Below are positions 8,229 through 16,644 of a stretch of DNA of 64,000 nucleotides, one piece after another. The stretch spans positions 84,517-148,516 of the forward strand of contig NZ_JACHFL010000013.1 in NCBI RefSeq assembly GCF_014201875.1, in the 5' to 3' direction. The position numbers and the translations under genes are program-made. Numbering within the stretch: position 1 is the first letter of the stretch; every line of letters starts with the position of its first letter. This stretch comes from Deinococcus humi (lineage in GTDB: Bacteria; Deinococcota; Deinococci; Deinococcales; Deinococcaceae). A model generated the notes under the pieces. It was not told the origin of the DNA, searched no databases, and saw only the letters and a list, made by a program, of their open reading frames with translations.

Positions 8229-8687
8229 AAAGCAGTGGAGGTGAGTCAGCCGGGCGCTCTGCTCCGCACCGTGACGCGGCTGTTCACAGACCTGCAGCAG
8301 CGCAACTTTGCCTGCTGCGACGTGCAGTCCGCCACCCAGTGCGCGATCCTCACCACCCTGGAGCGCGAGGGCGACCAGACGCTCGCCGCGCTGACCCGTA
8401 CCCTGAATCTCGACAAGGCCTGGCTCAGCCGCAGCACCGACGACCTGGTGGAGCAGGGCCGACTGGTGAAGGCCCCCCACCCGGGTGACCGCCGCGCCCT
8501 GCTCCTGCGTCTTACCACCACCGGGCACCAGGCTGCCCAGGATCTGGGCGCCCAGCTCAACACCCAGTCCGCCCGGGTCCTGGCCCGTCTACCGGCCGCA
8601 GAACAAGCCGTCGCCCTGCGGGTGCTGTCCAGCCTGAGTGAGGCCCTCCAGGCCGAACTCGATGGAGACGGGGGCTGTGGATGCTGA
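8208..8687 (+). CDS. MarR-family regulator with Cys pairs
   Basis: The 159-aa protein has a winged-helix MarR core (about residues 20-135), with the wing marked by D-R-R-A. It contains C36-C37 and C45 in the first helical region and ends in GGCGC, giving a possible thiol site for an arsenical or other soft-metal effector. The start at 8208 is supported by the promoter 6 bases upstream; GTG 8241 is an alternative. The gene overlaps the arsN2 fusion start by 7 bases and probably controls that gene and the MFS exporter. The effector is inferred. Confidence 0.88.
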   Translation: MTVVKDNKAVEVSQPGALLRTVTRLFTDLQQRNFACCDVQSATQCAILTTLEREGDQTLAALTRTLNLDKAWLSRSTDDLVEQGRLVKAPHPGDRRALLLRLTTTGHQAAQDLGAQLNTQSARVLARLPAAEQAVALRVLSSLSEALQAELDGDGGCGC

Positions 8688-9664
8688 CCCGTCACGCTGT
8701 GTCCAGCGACCTGCCCGCCATCGTCAGGCTGCTCACTGCCCTCGGGTTGCCCACGGCCGGAGTTGAGGAGCACCTGGGCGGTGTTCTCCTCGCTGAAGAT
8801 GGCGGCCTGCTCGGTCTTGCTGGTCTTGAGAGGCACGGCACTGTCGGCCTGCTGCGCTCCGTGGCTGTAACGCCGTCCGCTCGGGGGCAGGGCGTCGCCG
8901 CGCAGCTGGTGGACGCCGTACTGGACACGGCCCGCGCACAGGGCGTGGAGGCGATCTATCTGCTCACGACCACTGCCGGAACCTACTTTCCACGCTTCGG
9001 CTTCACACCGGTGCCCCGCTCAGCGGCCCCGGCGGCACTGCTCGCGTCCCGTGAATTCCAGGATGCCTGCCCCCAGTCCGCTTCACTGATGTCCCTCGTG
9101 CTCAAGGAGCATTCCATGACCCAGTTGCAGACCATTCCCGGCATCACCGATCCCACCCAGACCCAGACGCTGATCTCGAACCTGCGTTCCCAGCCCCAGC
9201 GGCCCCTGGAGTTCTGGCTGCATGGCTCACCGCTCATCGGCCCCGGCTACCACGTGACCGAGGTCAAGGCCGTCACCATCGAGGCCATGGACTGCGGCGG
9301 CAAGGCAGCCACCTGGCGCGAAACGATCATCCAGCTGATGGACGGGAGCGCCCAGGACGCCGAGGGCGGCTTCATGACCGCACGTAAGTTCCTCGCCATC
9401 TACGACCGCGTCACGGGCCGGATCCCGGTGCGGAACGAGGCCGAGGTTCGCATCGAGTACGGTAACGACGCTTCGCCTGCGCTGCAATATCACGTCAGCC
9501 ACGTCGAGGAGCAGGCCGGGCGAACCATCGTCCACCTGCGGACACCTGGCGTGCAGTGCAAGGCCGGGGAAGCCTGCGGGCTGCCGGTGGCCGAGGCGCA
9601 GGGTGAAGGCTGCGCACCGAACAGCGGCTGCTGCGTGCCCCAGGCCCCCATCAGCCTGCAGTGA
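8681..9664 (+). CDS. arsN2: ArsN2-type GNAT acetyltransferase fused to DUF6428
   Basis: The 327-aa reading frame has an N-terminal GNAT domain (1-145), with acetyl-CoA motif A around [13 protein letters not shown] (61-73), typical of the ArsN family in arsenic operons. ArsN1 members acetylate arsinothricin; the ArsN2 substrate is less certain. Residues 146-327 form a DUF6428-like domain ([16 protein letters not shown]) with a Cys-rich tail. The junction at 9116 is an in-frame ATG with AAGGAG 6 bases upstream, so a separate C-terminal protein may also be made. It overlaps both neighbours in the MarR operon. Confidence 0.85.
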   Translation: MLTRHAVSSDLPAIVRLLTALGLPTAGVEEHLGGVLLAEDGGLLGLAGLERHGTVGLLRSVAVTPSARGQGVAAQLVDAVLDTARAQGVEAIYLLTTTAGTYFPRFGFTPVPRSAAPAALLASREFQDACPQSASLMSLVLKEHSMTQLQTIPGITDPTQTQTLISNLRSQPQRPLEFWLHGSPLIGPGYHVTEVKAVTIEAMDCGGKAATWRETIIQLMDGSAQDAEGGFMTARKFLAIYDRVTGRIPVRNEAEVRIEYGNDASPALQYHVSHVEEQAGRTIVHLRTPGVQCKAGEACGLPVAEAQGEGCAPNSGCCVPQAPISLQ

Positions 9665-10836
9665 CTTCCCCGTTCCCCCGCCAGCGTCGCCTGATCTGGA
9701 CGCTGGCGCTGCTCTCGACTGCCGGGTACGGCGCGCTGTATTACGCGCAGCCGCTGCTCGCGGTCGCCACCGAGCACACCACCGGCTGGAGCCGCGCCCA
9801 GACCAGCCTGGCCTTCACGGCCGCATTGCTCACCAACGCGGCCCTGGCCCCGGTCGTCGGCCGCGCGGTCGACCGCGTCGGGGGCAGGGCGCTGATCAGC
9901 GGCGGCGCCGTCCTGGGCGCCGCTGCCCTGATCCTGATGGGCCTGCAGCCCAGCTACCCGGGCTTCGTGGTGTGCTGGATGCTGGTGGGCGTGGCCATGA
10001 CCCTGACGTTCTACGAGCCCGTGTTCACGGTGGTGGCGCAGCAGTTCCAGTCTGCCGACCGGCGGCGCGCCACCCTCACGATCACGCTCATCGCCGGGCT
10101 GGCGAGCACCATCTTCGTGCCGCTCACCAGCGCTGGCCTCCAGGTCGGCGGGCTGACGGTGGCCCTCGGGATCCTCGCGGGCCTGCTGCTGCTCACCGCT
10201 GGGCTGGGCTGGAGCGTGCTGCCCCGGACCGCCACGCGAGAGCCCCACGCACGCCCCGTGTCGGCGCCGTTTGCGCCGGACCCGGCCTTTCGTCAGCTGG
10301 CGCTGAGCTTCACCCTGGCGCGCGTCGTCTCGGTGGGCACCGGTCTTCAGCTCGCGCCCCTGCTCCTCGCGCGGGGAGAAGCGCCCGCGGTCGCGGCCGC
10401 ACTCGCGGGTCTGATGGGACTCGCGGCCCTGCCCGGCCGAGTGCTGTTCGGGCCGCTGCTGAGGGCGCTCGGCATTCACCGGCTGACGGCCGCGCTGCTG
10501 GTGCTGCTGGGCCTCGGGCCACTGCTGCTGGCCACCACCTCCTCGGTGTGGCCTGCTGCCGTCGCCATCACGCTCTTCGGCCTGGCGAACGGGGCCCTCA
10601 CCCTGGCCCGCACCGAACTGCTGCTGGGCCTCTATGACGCCCGGCTCTTCGGGACCGTGAATGGGCGCCTGGCCGCGCCGGTCAACCTGGCCCAGGCACT
10701 GACCCCGTTCGGGGTGGGCCTGCTGTTCAGCTCGAGTGGAAGCTACCTGCCCTCGCTGTGGGGACTGACGTTCATGGCAGCGCTGTCCGCGTGGGCCCTG
10801 CTGCGCGCCCCGCACCGTGGCTTGATCCCTGTCTGA
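9661..10836 (+). CDS. MFS efflux transporter in the arsenic cluster
   Basis: The 391-aa membrane protein has 12 hydrophobic segments and the MFS loop motif [10 protein letters not shown] between helices 2 and 3. The start is GTG at 9661, overlapping the previous stop (GTGA), so it is coupled to the ArsN2-DUF6428 gene. It may export an organoarsenical or its acetylated form, by analogy with the MFS exporters ArsP/ArsJ/ArsK found in other ars operons. It is not recognisably one of these, and its substrate is unknown. Confidence 0.88.
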   Translation: MTSPFPRQRRLIWTLALLSTAGYGALYYAQPLLAVATEHTTGWSRAQTSLAFTAALLTNAALAPVVGRAVDRVGGRALISGGAVLGAAALILMGLQPSYPGFVVCWMLVGVAMTLTFYEPVFTVVAQQFQSADRRRATLTITLIAGLASTIFVPLTSAGLQVGGLTVALGILAGLLLLTAGLGWSVLPRTATREPHARPVSAPFAPDPAFRQLALSFTLARVVSVGTGLQLAPLLLARGEAPAVAAALAGLMGLAALPGRVLFGPLLRALGIHRLTAALLVLLGLGPLLLATTSSVWPAAVAITLFGLANGALTLARTELLLGLYDARLFGTVNGRLAAPVNLAQALTPFGVGLLFSSSGSYLPSLWGLTFMAALSAWALLRAPHRGLIPV

Positions 10837-10837
10837 G

Positions 10838-10987
10838 TCACTCGCAGAGCGAGGCGTCCTCGTGGGCGTAACGCACCGGATCATGAAAGACCTCGGTGAG
10901 CATCCGGCCCCCCAGCTGGAAGAGGCGGGCTTCACACAGGGAGTAGTAGATGTTCTTGCCGCGCTGCTCAGCTGTGACCAGCCCCGC
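10838..10987 (-). pseudogene. 3' remnant of an arsR gene
   Basis: The last 49 codons of a minus-strand frame match the C-terminal half of ArsR. Around R-G-K-N-I-Y-Y, 22 of 34 residues equal the intact ArsR at 4694. Homology stops abruptly near 10987: the helix-turn-helix and the Cys pair are missing, and the upstream codons are unrelated. The remnant abuts the MFS gene tail to tail. It shows a deletion or recombination event within the island. Confidence 0.75.
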
Positions 10988-11158
10988 GTCGTTTGATGGC
11001 TTGACCATCCAGAGAACGAGTGTCGTCTGAGCAATGGATCTCCCAGCGCTGCAGTCGGGTTGCCAGACTCTCAACCTTCGTTAGAAGCCTTCAGGCAAAA
11101 GTGCTGACCTCGCCAGTCGGTCACAGTGCCGTGACACCCTCAGGCCTAGGCTGCCGTC

Positions 11159-11431
11159 ATGGACGTTCCCCAGCCGGTGTTGCTCCTGGTGGTGCCTGCC
11201 GACTGGGAGGCAGACCCGAAGGGCGTCACTGAGCTCCGCCGCTGTCTGGGCGAGGACCACAGTGGCCGGCTGATGCTCAGGATGGCCACCACGCCCCTGC
11301 GCTCCCCGCTGGCCCATTACTGTGGGCTGTGGGGCCGTGCCGAGCTGCGCCTGGCGCGACGTGACCTGGCTCCGCGCATTGAGGCCGCCTTCTCCAAGGC
11401 GGTGTGGCCGGATCTGGGGGCCGCCGGCTGA
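11159..11431 (+). CDS. Hypothetical protein, 90 aa
   Basis: I do not recognise the family. A TAGGCT -10 box (11147-11152) ends 6 bases before the ATG, suggesting a leaderless gene. The stop overlaps the start of the SRAP gene (TGATG), so the two are probably cotranscribed and coupled. The protein is short and soluble, with a W-x-R-x-E-L-R-L-x-R-R segment in its middle. It could assist the SRAP protein, but nothing in the sequence shows that. Confidence 0.6.
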   Translation: MDVPQPVLLLVVPADWEADPKGVTELRRCLGEDHSGRLMLRMATTPLRSPLAHYCGLWGRAELRLARRDLAPRIEAAFSKAVWPDLGAAG

Positions 11432-12042
11432 TGTGCGGACGGGCTGACGATCACTTCGGACCCCGGGCATGGGGCACACTGGGCGAACTGTTCGGGCCGC
11501 TGGGCTGGGAGCCACAGATCCGGCGCGACGAGGTGCGCCCCACGGATCCGCTTCGCTTCGTGCGGCGCGCTCAAGGAGGCTTTGAGGCTCCCTATGGACG
11601 CTGGGGCCTGGTCCCGGCCCGGATGTCGCTGGACGAGGCCAAGCGCTACGCCACCTTCAATGCCCGGGTGGAGAGCCTGGAAGATAAGCCCATGTTCCGG
11701 GCGGCCTTCCAGAGCCAGCGCTGCGTGATCCCGCTGGCGGGCTTCTGGGAGTGGCCGGTCCGTGGAGGGGTCAAGACCCTGGTCAGGATCGCCCGGAAGG
11801 ATGCAAGGCCACTGCTGGTGGCCGGACTGTGGAATCGCACCATGACGCCGGATGGGCCGCTGGAGAGCTGCACGATCGTGACCCGGCCACCGACGCCGGA
11901 TCTGGTGGAGGTGCATGACCGGATGCCGGCCCTGCTGCTGAGCAAGGACCTTGAGGCGTGGCTGGATGCGCCCCCGCACCAGGCCCGCGCCGCCGTTCTG
12001 ACCAGCTGGCCGCCGCGCATCCTGACCGTCACCCCCGTCTGA
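11431..12042 (+). CDS. yedK: SRAP-domain (YedK/HMCES) abasic-site protein
   Basis: The 203-aa protein begins M-C, leaving catalytic C2 at the N-terminus after Met removal. It has the other SRAP residues in place: N77 and E81 in FNARVES, E107 in GFWEW, and H162 in VHDRMP. YedK/HMCES proteins form a thiazolidine crosslink with abasic sites in single-stranded DNA and shield them at replication forks. The catalytic numbering closely follows E. coli YedK. The gene overlaps the 90-aa gene by one base and is followed by an integrase, so it may be a mobile-element copy rather than a core repair gene. Confidence 0.94.
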   Translation: MCGRADDHFGPRAWGTLGELFGPLGWEPQIRRDEVRPTDPLRFVRRAQGGFEAPYGRWGLVPARMSLDEAKRYATFNARVESLEDKPMFRAAFQSQRCVIPLAGFWEWPVRGGVKTLVRIARKDARPLLVAGLWNRTMTPDGPLESCTIVTRPPTPDLVEVHDRMPALLLSKDLEAWLDAPPHQARAAVLTSWPPRILTVTPV

Positions 12043-12607
12043 GCAGGGTGGGGGCGGTTAGATAAGGCTGGAGCCAGGCGCACTTCTCTCCTGCCCGTAG
12101 TGAACGCGAACAGCAGCGTCCTTGGCTTCCGCGAACGGTGTGCTGCAAACCCGAATGACGAGCTTCATCGACAAGTGCCCAGCACATACGATTCCGTGGT
12201 GGTGGCCCGATCGCGTTGGAGTCCACATGCCGCGTTCCAGACAGGGTCCATCTGGACAACGGGGAGACACGAGACGGGGGAGTCCCGGCGCAGGTTGCCG
12301 TGCCAGGGCGCGGACGAGATGGCAGGCGTGGCATGGGGCAGGTTCTAGAGGAACGCAAGCGCACGGTCTGCCGAGATGCGCAAAGGCCCCGAGGTCGTCT
12401 GACTTGCAGCAAGGCCGATACGGAAAAATGGTGCGCCCAGCGCAGGTCCAAAGCGATATCGCGGGCAGTCGGGGAACATGGCGAGCCTGTTTTCACGGCA
12501 GGAGCCACAGAACCAGTAGTGCAGCATAGATGGCGCGTCACGACGACAACCAGACGACTGCGTAAGGAGTGGCCAACGTATCCCGTTCCAGACCGAAGGA
12601 GGGCACC
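12043..12607. other. Gene-poor spacer upstream of the integrase
   Basis: These 565 bases contain no convincing gene. A 70-codon minus-strand frame (12058-12270) lacks a ribosome-binding site and has no recognisable family. The segment may hold the integrase promoter and excision-related sites. No copy of the tRNA-Arg 3' end was found here by eye. Confidence 0.5.
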
Positions 12608-13867
12608 ATGCCTCGCAAGAAGGCAAAAGCGACAAAGAAGGAGAATGGAAGGGGCAGCATTGACCAGTTGCCCAGCGGAAAGTACCGCTGGCGCATTACG
12701 CTGCGCCGATCCGACGGCACCCCGTATACCAGGACGGGCACCGCGTCCAGCCGCCCAGCGGCCCAGCGGGCGATCGATCTGATGAATGCCGATCATCAAC
12801 AGGGCAACCTGCCAGAACCCAGCCGAGTGACGATGACGGCGTACCTGAACACCTGGCTCGAGACCAAGCGGCCCGGGCTGGCCCGGAAGTCCATGCACAA
12901 CTACAGTCGACTGATCGAGTTGCACATCAACCCCCAGATCGGTCAGATCCCGTTGCAGAAGCTGTCGGCGCTCCACCTGCAGGCGCTGTACAACGCGTTG
13001 ACCACCCAGCGCCTCGGGGACACCCAGCGTCAGGTGCACAACGTCCTGCACGCGGCGCTGGAGCACGCCCTGCGGCTGGATCTGATCAATAAAAATCCGG
13101 CGTCCAGGATCCGGCCGACCCTGCCGCGCCGTCAGCCTGGTGACGGTGTCGTTGACAAGGCCCTCACGGCGGAAGAGGTGGACAGGCTGCTCCCGGTCCT
13201 GCGGCAAAGCCGCTGGGGCGTTATTTTTGAATTCTTCCTGCACACGGGGCTGCGGCGCGCGGAAGTCTGCGGGTTGAAGTGGGAGCACGTCGATCTGGAC
13301 AAGGGCACGCTCCGAATCAAGGAGGGTGTGGTCGTCGTGAACGGAAAGGCGGATGTGGACGCGACCAAGAGTCCGCTGAGCGCGCGCCCGCTGAAGTTGA
13401 CCGCGGAGGCGGTGGACTGTCTGCGCCGTCAGCGGGCGATCCAGGCCCAGGAACGTGACGCCCTGCTCCCTGGACCCATGCAGGGCCACGCGAAGGCCAA
13501 GTCGCGTGTCCGGCCCTGGATCGACAGCGGTTACGTGTTCACGGCCCTCTGCGGGACCCGGCTCTATCCCGACGTTCTGCTGCGCCACCTCAAGCGCTTC
13601 GGCACTGAGGCAGGAATCAAGAAGGTGGTCAACAATCACGTGCTGCGCCACACATATGCATCGTTGATGCTGCGTGCTGGCGTGCCGATGGAAGTCGTCA
13701 GCCAGAAGCTGGGGCACGCCCGTCCCAGCACTACGTCTGATTTCTACCGCACCGTGTACCCCGATGAACATGACGTCTGGGCCCTGGACCTGAGCGACCT
13801 CACCAAGCACTCCAAGGACCCCGAGGACCCCAAGAACACCGAGGACTCCGAGGACTCCGAGGATTAA
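12608..13867 (+). CDS. int: Tyrosine recombinase (phage-type integrase)
   Basis: The 419-aa protein has an N-terminal basic arm (1-20), an SAM-like core-binding domain (about 70-160) and a catalytic domain with R216 (HTGLRRAE), H344 and R347 (NHVLRHTY), H370 (LGHARPS) and nucleophile Y380. All five core residues are present, so the enzyme may be active. The ATG at 12608 follows AAGGAGG by 7 bases; a GTG at 12569 lacks this. The C-terminal 20 residues are an acidic D/E/S repeat encoded by 9-base tandem units. The gene ends 167 bases from the 3' end of tRNA-Arg, its likely attachment site. Confidence 0.95.
   Translation: MPRKKAKATKKENGRGSIDQLPSGKYRWRITLRRSDGTPYTRTGTASSRPAAQRAIDLMNADHQQGNLPEPSRVTMTAYLNTWLETKRPGLARKSMHNYSRLIELHINPQIGQIPLQKLSALHLQALYNALTTQRLGDTQRQVHNVLHAALEHALRLDLINKNPASRIRPTLPRRQPGDGVVDKALTAEEVDRLLPVLRQSRWGVIFEFFLHTGLRRAEVCGLKWEHVDLDKGTLRIKEGVVVVNGKADVDATKSPLSARPLKLTAEAVDCLRRQRAIQAQERDALLPGPMQGHAKAKSRVRPWIDSGYVFTALCGTRLYPDVLLRHLKRFGTEAGIKKVVNNHVLRHTYASLMLRAGVPMEVVSQKLGHARPSTTSDFYRTVYPDEHDVWALDLSDLTKHSKDPEDPKNTEDSEDSED
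13818..13865 (+). repeat. 9-base tandem repeat in the integrase 3' end
   Basis: Variants of the unit GAGGACTCC are repeated and encode an acidic tail of E-D-S and D-P-E-D units. Such a short in-frame repeat can expand or contract by slippage, changing the length of the acidic tail. Confidence 0.6.
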
Positions 13868-13887
13868 GCCATTCAGATTGCTGCTCT

Positions 13888-13931
13888 CCAACGGCCGGCC
13901 TGTCTCCTTTAAAAGACAGGCCGGCCGTTGG
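13888..13931. repeat. Perfect 18-bp inverted repeat after the integrase
   Basis: Bases 13888-13905 (starting CCAACGGCCGGCC) pair perfectly with 13914-13931 around an 8-base loop CCTTTAAA. There is no T-tract on either side, so a simple intrinsic terminator is doubtful. The repeat lies between the integrase and the tRNA attachment region, where it may be an arm site or a transcription barrier. Confidence 0.7.
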
Positions 13932-13987
13932 TTCAGCTGGTGGCTGAACAAGACAAAAAGGGGCGGTTTGTCACGCGTCTGTCACGC

Positions 13988-14019
13988 CAAAAAAAATCCC
14001 CCTCGAAAAAGGGGGATTT
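13988..14019 (-). terminator. Rho-independent terminator of tRNA-Arg
   Basis: On the minus strand GAAATCCCCC and GGGGGATTT form a 9-bp stem (14019-14011 with 14002-13994) around TTTTTCGA, followed by a run of eight T. It lies 15 bases after the tRNA CCA end. Confidence 0.85.
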
Positions 14020-14033
14020 CGTCGTACTGGACA

Positions 14034-14110
<77 letters not shown>

Positions 14111-14238
14111 GGGCAGGTCACGGCCTTGTGAGGCCGCTGGGAGTATAGCAAAGGTGATGGTGGCCGCCAGCCGTCATAGACGGTGCCTGAGAGAAAAATG
14201 TAAGCCAGCCTTTCCTACACTGCCCCTGAGGTTCTTTG

Positions 14239-14964
14239 ATGACCAACGCTGTGTACTCCATGACTGTCCACGCTTTGTCGGGCGTCGTCTCGGCCAGGGC
14301 GGCAGAAACCATGCTGCAAACGCTGCTGCGTGAGCAGCGCCTGAAGCCTGAGACGGTGACGGCCCAGGACATGCAGCGCATCCTGTCCGGGCCGCTATTG
14401 ACCCGACTCTCAATGGTGTTGCCCGAAGCGCGCGCCCGCCAGGAGCTGCTGGCTCTGACCCGGCAGCTTGCGGCGGAATATCCCAAAGCGCCCACCCTGA
14501 TGACCCAGATGGCGCCGTTTGCGGCCTGGGACGACGGCGTGGATGCCAGCGGCCTGTCGCTGGATCATGCGAGCTTAGGCGCCGACGATTTCGAATTCGA
14601 CGATCCCGAGTATGGGTCCGGGAACACGGGCCGCGTCTACGATCTGAGCGGTTCAGCCGGGCAGGAGGAGTTGCTGCGCGAACTGGCCCGTTTTTCAGGC
14701 GTGCAGGGGGTGATGGTCTGCCGAGCCAGCGGCGAAGTACTGCAAAGCCGCGCGATTGCCGGGGCCAGTGGCCTGGGCGGGGTGGTGGCGGCCACAGCGC
14801 TGCTCCTCGGCGGCCGGACGCTACGGCTGATGTCGGCGGACCTGGGCGGCCGGACGGTATGTATGCGACCCCTCGGGGAGTACTGTGTGGCTGTGGTGGT
14901 CGGTGCCCAGGCCAACGTGGGACGAATGCTGGTGGAATTACAGGGACTTCAGGTGGCTGCATGA
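14239..14964 (+). CDS. Protein with C-terminal roadblock/LC7-like domain
   Basis: The 241-aa protein has a helical N-terminal half, an acidic linker around residues 105-130 (D-D-F-E-F-D-D) and a C-terminal segment (about 142-238) reading ARFSGVQGVMVCRASGEVLQ. This has the alternating pattern of roadblock/LC7 (MglB-like) domains, which usually act on small Ras-like GTPases. A TACACT -10 box (14216-14221) and a CTGAGG ribosome-binding site precede ATG 14239. The stop overlaps the next gene (ATGA). No GTPase gene is visible nearby. The domain call is by eye and moderate. Confidence 0.7.
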   Translation: MTNAVYSMTVHALSGVVSARAAETMLQTLLREQRLKPETVTAQDMQRILSGPLLTRLSMVLPEARARQELLALTRQLAAEYPKAPTLMTQMAPFAAWDDGVDASGLSLDHASLGADDFEFDDPEYGSGNTGRVYDLSGSAGQEELLRELARFSGVQGVMVCRASGEVLQSRAIAGASGLGGVVAATALLLGGRTLRLMSADLGGRTVCMRPLGEYCVAVVVGAQANVGRMLVELQGLQVAA

Positions 14965-16589
14965 AACAGAGCAGGGCAGGACAGGACAGGATCACGGGTT
15001 GGCTCACGGCAGCGCTCCTGACCGCGGGGTCGGCGGGCGCACAGGATCTGGGGGCCTACCGCGCGCTGGCTGCCGATCTGGACGGGGCTGTGACGGCGCG
15101 CACCACCTCGGCGGCCCTGGCGCTGAGCCGGCTGGACGCGGCAACTCCCAATCTGGAGAAGCTGGCCCCCAGCCTGAGCAACCGGCAGCTGGTGGCCGGG
15201 TTGCAGGGCGCCCTGGACGGTGCCCGTGGAGCACTGGCACGCAGTCCCGCGGAACTGGAGGCCCAGATCCTGCTGGCACGCGGGTTGATGCGCAAAGCGC
15301 TGTACGACCAGACCTTGAGTCGACTGGCCAGCACGCCACTCAACGGGACAGCACAGTTGCGGTTGCTGGCAAGCGAGTTCGGGTTGAGCGGGGAAGCGGC
15401 CCAGGCTCTCAGCAACGACGGCGCGGCGGGCCGCCTGCCCAGGGTGGCCTGGCGGGTGCAGCGTGAGGCGGCGCGCAAGATCTCGGAGGCCCTGAACGCG
15501 GCCCAGCCCACACAGTCTTCCGACACCTACCTGAACCTCGCGCGCGGCATGGCCTGGTTCACGGCGGTTCAGGACGCGTCTGGTGCGAGCGAGCTGAAGG
15601 TCTCACAGTTTGGTGACGCGCTGCGGCAACTGACAGCGGGCGACGTGGCCGCCCTGCGCACCTCACTGACTGCGCTGCGCCAGGGCAACAGCGTGTTCCT
15701 GTCTTCACTTGCCCTGCCGCCCAGTGGCGCGGCGCAGGCCACGCCAGTTGATCCGGTCACGGCGACGCCAGGGCCAGCCTCTGCACCCGTTACCGTGACT
15801 TCCGGCCCTGCATCGACCACGGCTGCCCAGACCCGCCCCACACCCGCCGGCCGCACAGTTGCGCGCCTGACCACGACGACCACGGGTGAGATTTATGCCG
15901 CGTTGGGCCGGGCACTGTCGGCGGCTGGCCACGGTAATTCCTCACAGGCCCGTCAGCAACTCGGCCAGGCCACAACGGCGCTGGCCAAAGCACCGCCCTC
16001 GCTGCGCAGCGCACAGGGCTATGACACGCTGGTGTTCGATCTGGGTGCGGCACAGGCCCGCGCGGCGCTGCGCCCAGAGGACGTCCAGGTGCTGATTGCC
16101 ACCCTCACTGCGCTGGAACAGCGGGCCGCCGGACAGCCCACCAGTGCGCTCGATAGCGTGTCCGCCGGGGTGTCGCGCGGCTTCGGAGGTTGGCTGCGGG
16201 TGCTGGTCTTCGCGTTGCTGGCGCTCCTGGCCTTCGTGCCGCTGTATCTGCTCAATCTGGCTTTTGGCGGACGCAACACGTTCTGGCGCGCCATTGCCGC
16301 CGGGCTGGCCCTACTGCTGCTGCCCGCATTTCTGGAGGGGCTGTTCGGGCTGCTGGGGGCCATCGGGGATCTGAGCGGTATCGGCACACTGGCGGCGGCG
16401 AGCAACTTCACGCTGACCCAGAACGCCTACGGTCTCCCCCTGTGGGCCCTGACGGTGGCGCTGGCCATCGGCCTGAGCACCTTCGGCTTCCGTGGCCTGT
16501 GCCAGCAGTTCGGACTCCTGGGCCGCCGCAGCGCACCGACACAGGACGTTGCCGCTGCCCAGAGTCTGGACTGGGATGAGGACCTGTGA
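14961..16589 (+). CDS. Exported protein with C-terminal membrane helices, function unknown
   Basis: The 542-aa protein has a signal peptide (residues 1-27, AGA-QD) and a long helical Ala/Leu/Gln-rich extracytoplasmic region to about 250. A Thr/Pro/Ala linker (about 255-305) follows, then another helical stretch and three hydrophobic segments (about 412-434, 441-468 and 490-511). I do not recognise the family. The ATG overlaps the roadblock-like gene stop, and a coiled-coil protein gene follows 55 bases later, so the three probably form one complex or pathway at the membrane. Confidence 0.75.
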   Translation: MKQSRAGQDRITGWLTAALLTAGSAGAQDLGAYRALAADLDGAVTARTTSAALALSRLDAATPNLEKLAPSLSNRQLVAGLQGALDGARGALARSPAELEAQILLARGLMRKALYDQTLSRLASTPLNGTAQLRLLASEFGLSGEAAQALSNDGAAGRLPRVAWRVQREAARKISEALNAAQPTQSSDTYLNLARGMAWFTAVQDASGASELKVSQFGDALRQLTAGDVAALRTSLTALRQGNSVFLSSLALPPSGAAQATPVDPVTATPGPASAPVTVTSGPASTTAAQTRPTPAGRTVARLTTTTTGEIYAALGRALSAAGHGNSSQARQQLGQATTALAKAPPSLRSAQGYDTLVFDLGAAQARAALRPEDVQVLIATLTALEQRAAGQPTSALDSVSAGVSRGFGGWLRVLVFALLALLAFVPLYLLNLAFGGRNTFWRAIAAGLALLLLPAFLEGLFGLLGAIGDLSGIGTLAAASNFTLTQNAYGLPLWALTVALAIGLSTFGFRGLCQQFGLLGRRSAPTQDVAAAQSLDWDEDL

Positions 16590-16644
16590 TGACTTGCATG
16601 CCGCGTACAGGACTGCGTTCAGACCTGCCTGAGCGGCATGTTGG

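Noticed and set aside
8130..11168. Identical 15-base string GCCGTCATGGACGTT before the MarR gene and before the 90-aa gene
   Set aside because: A 15-base match is expected by chance once or twice in a GC-rich window of this size, and the flanks differ.
12058..12270. 70-codon minus-strand frame after the SRAP gene
   Set aside because: No start signal and no relatives recognised; the ending resembles the 4332 frame only by a few residues.
12029..13951. 640-codon minus-strand frame covering the integrase
   Set aside because: It is the antisense shadow of a GC-rich gene; the integrase has all catalytic residues and a good start.
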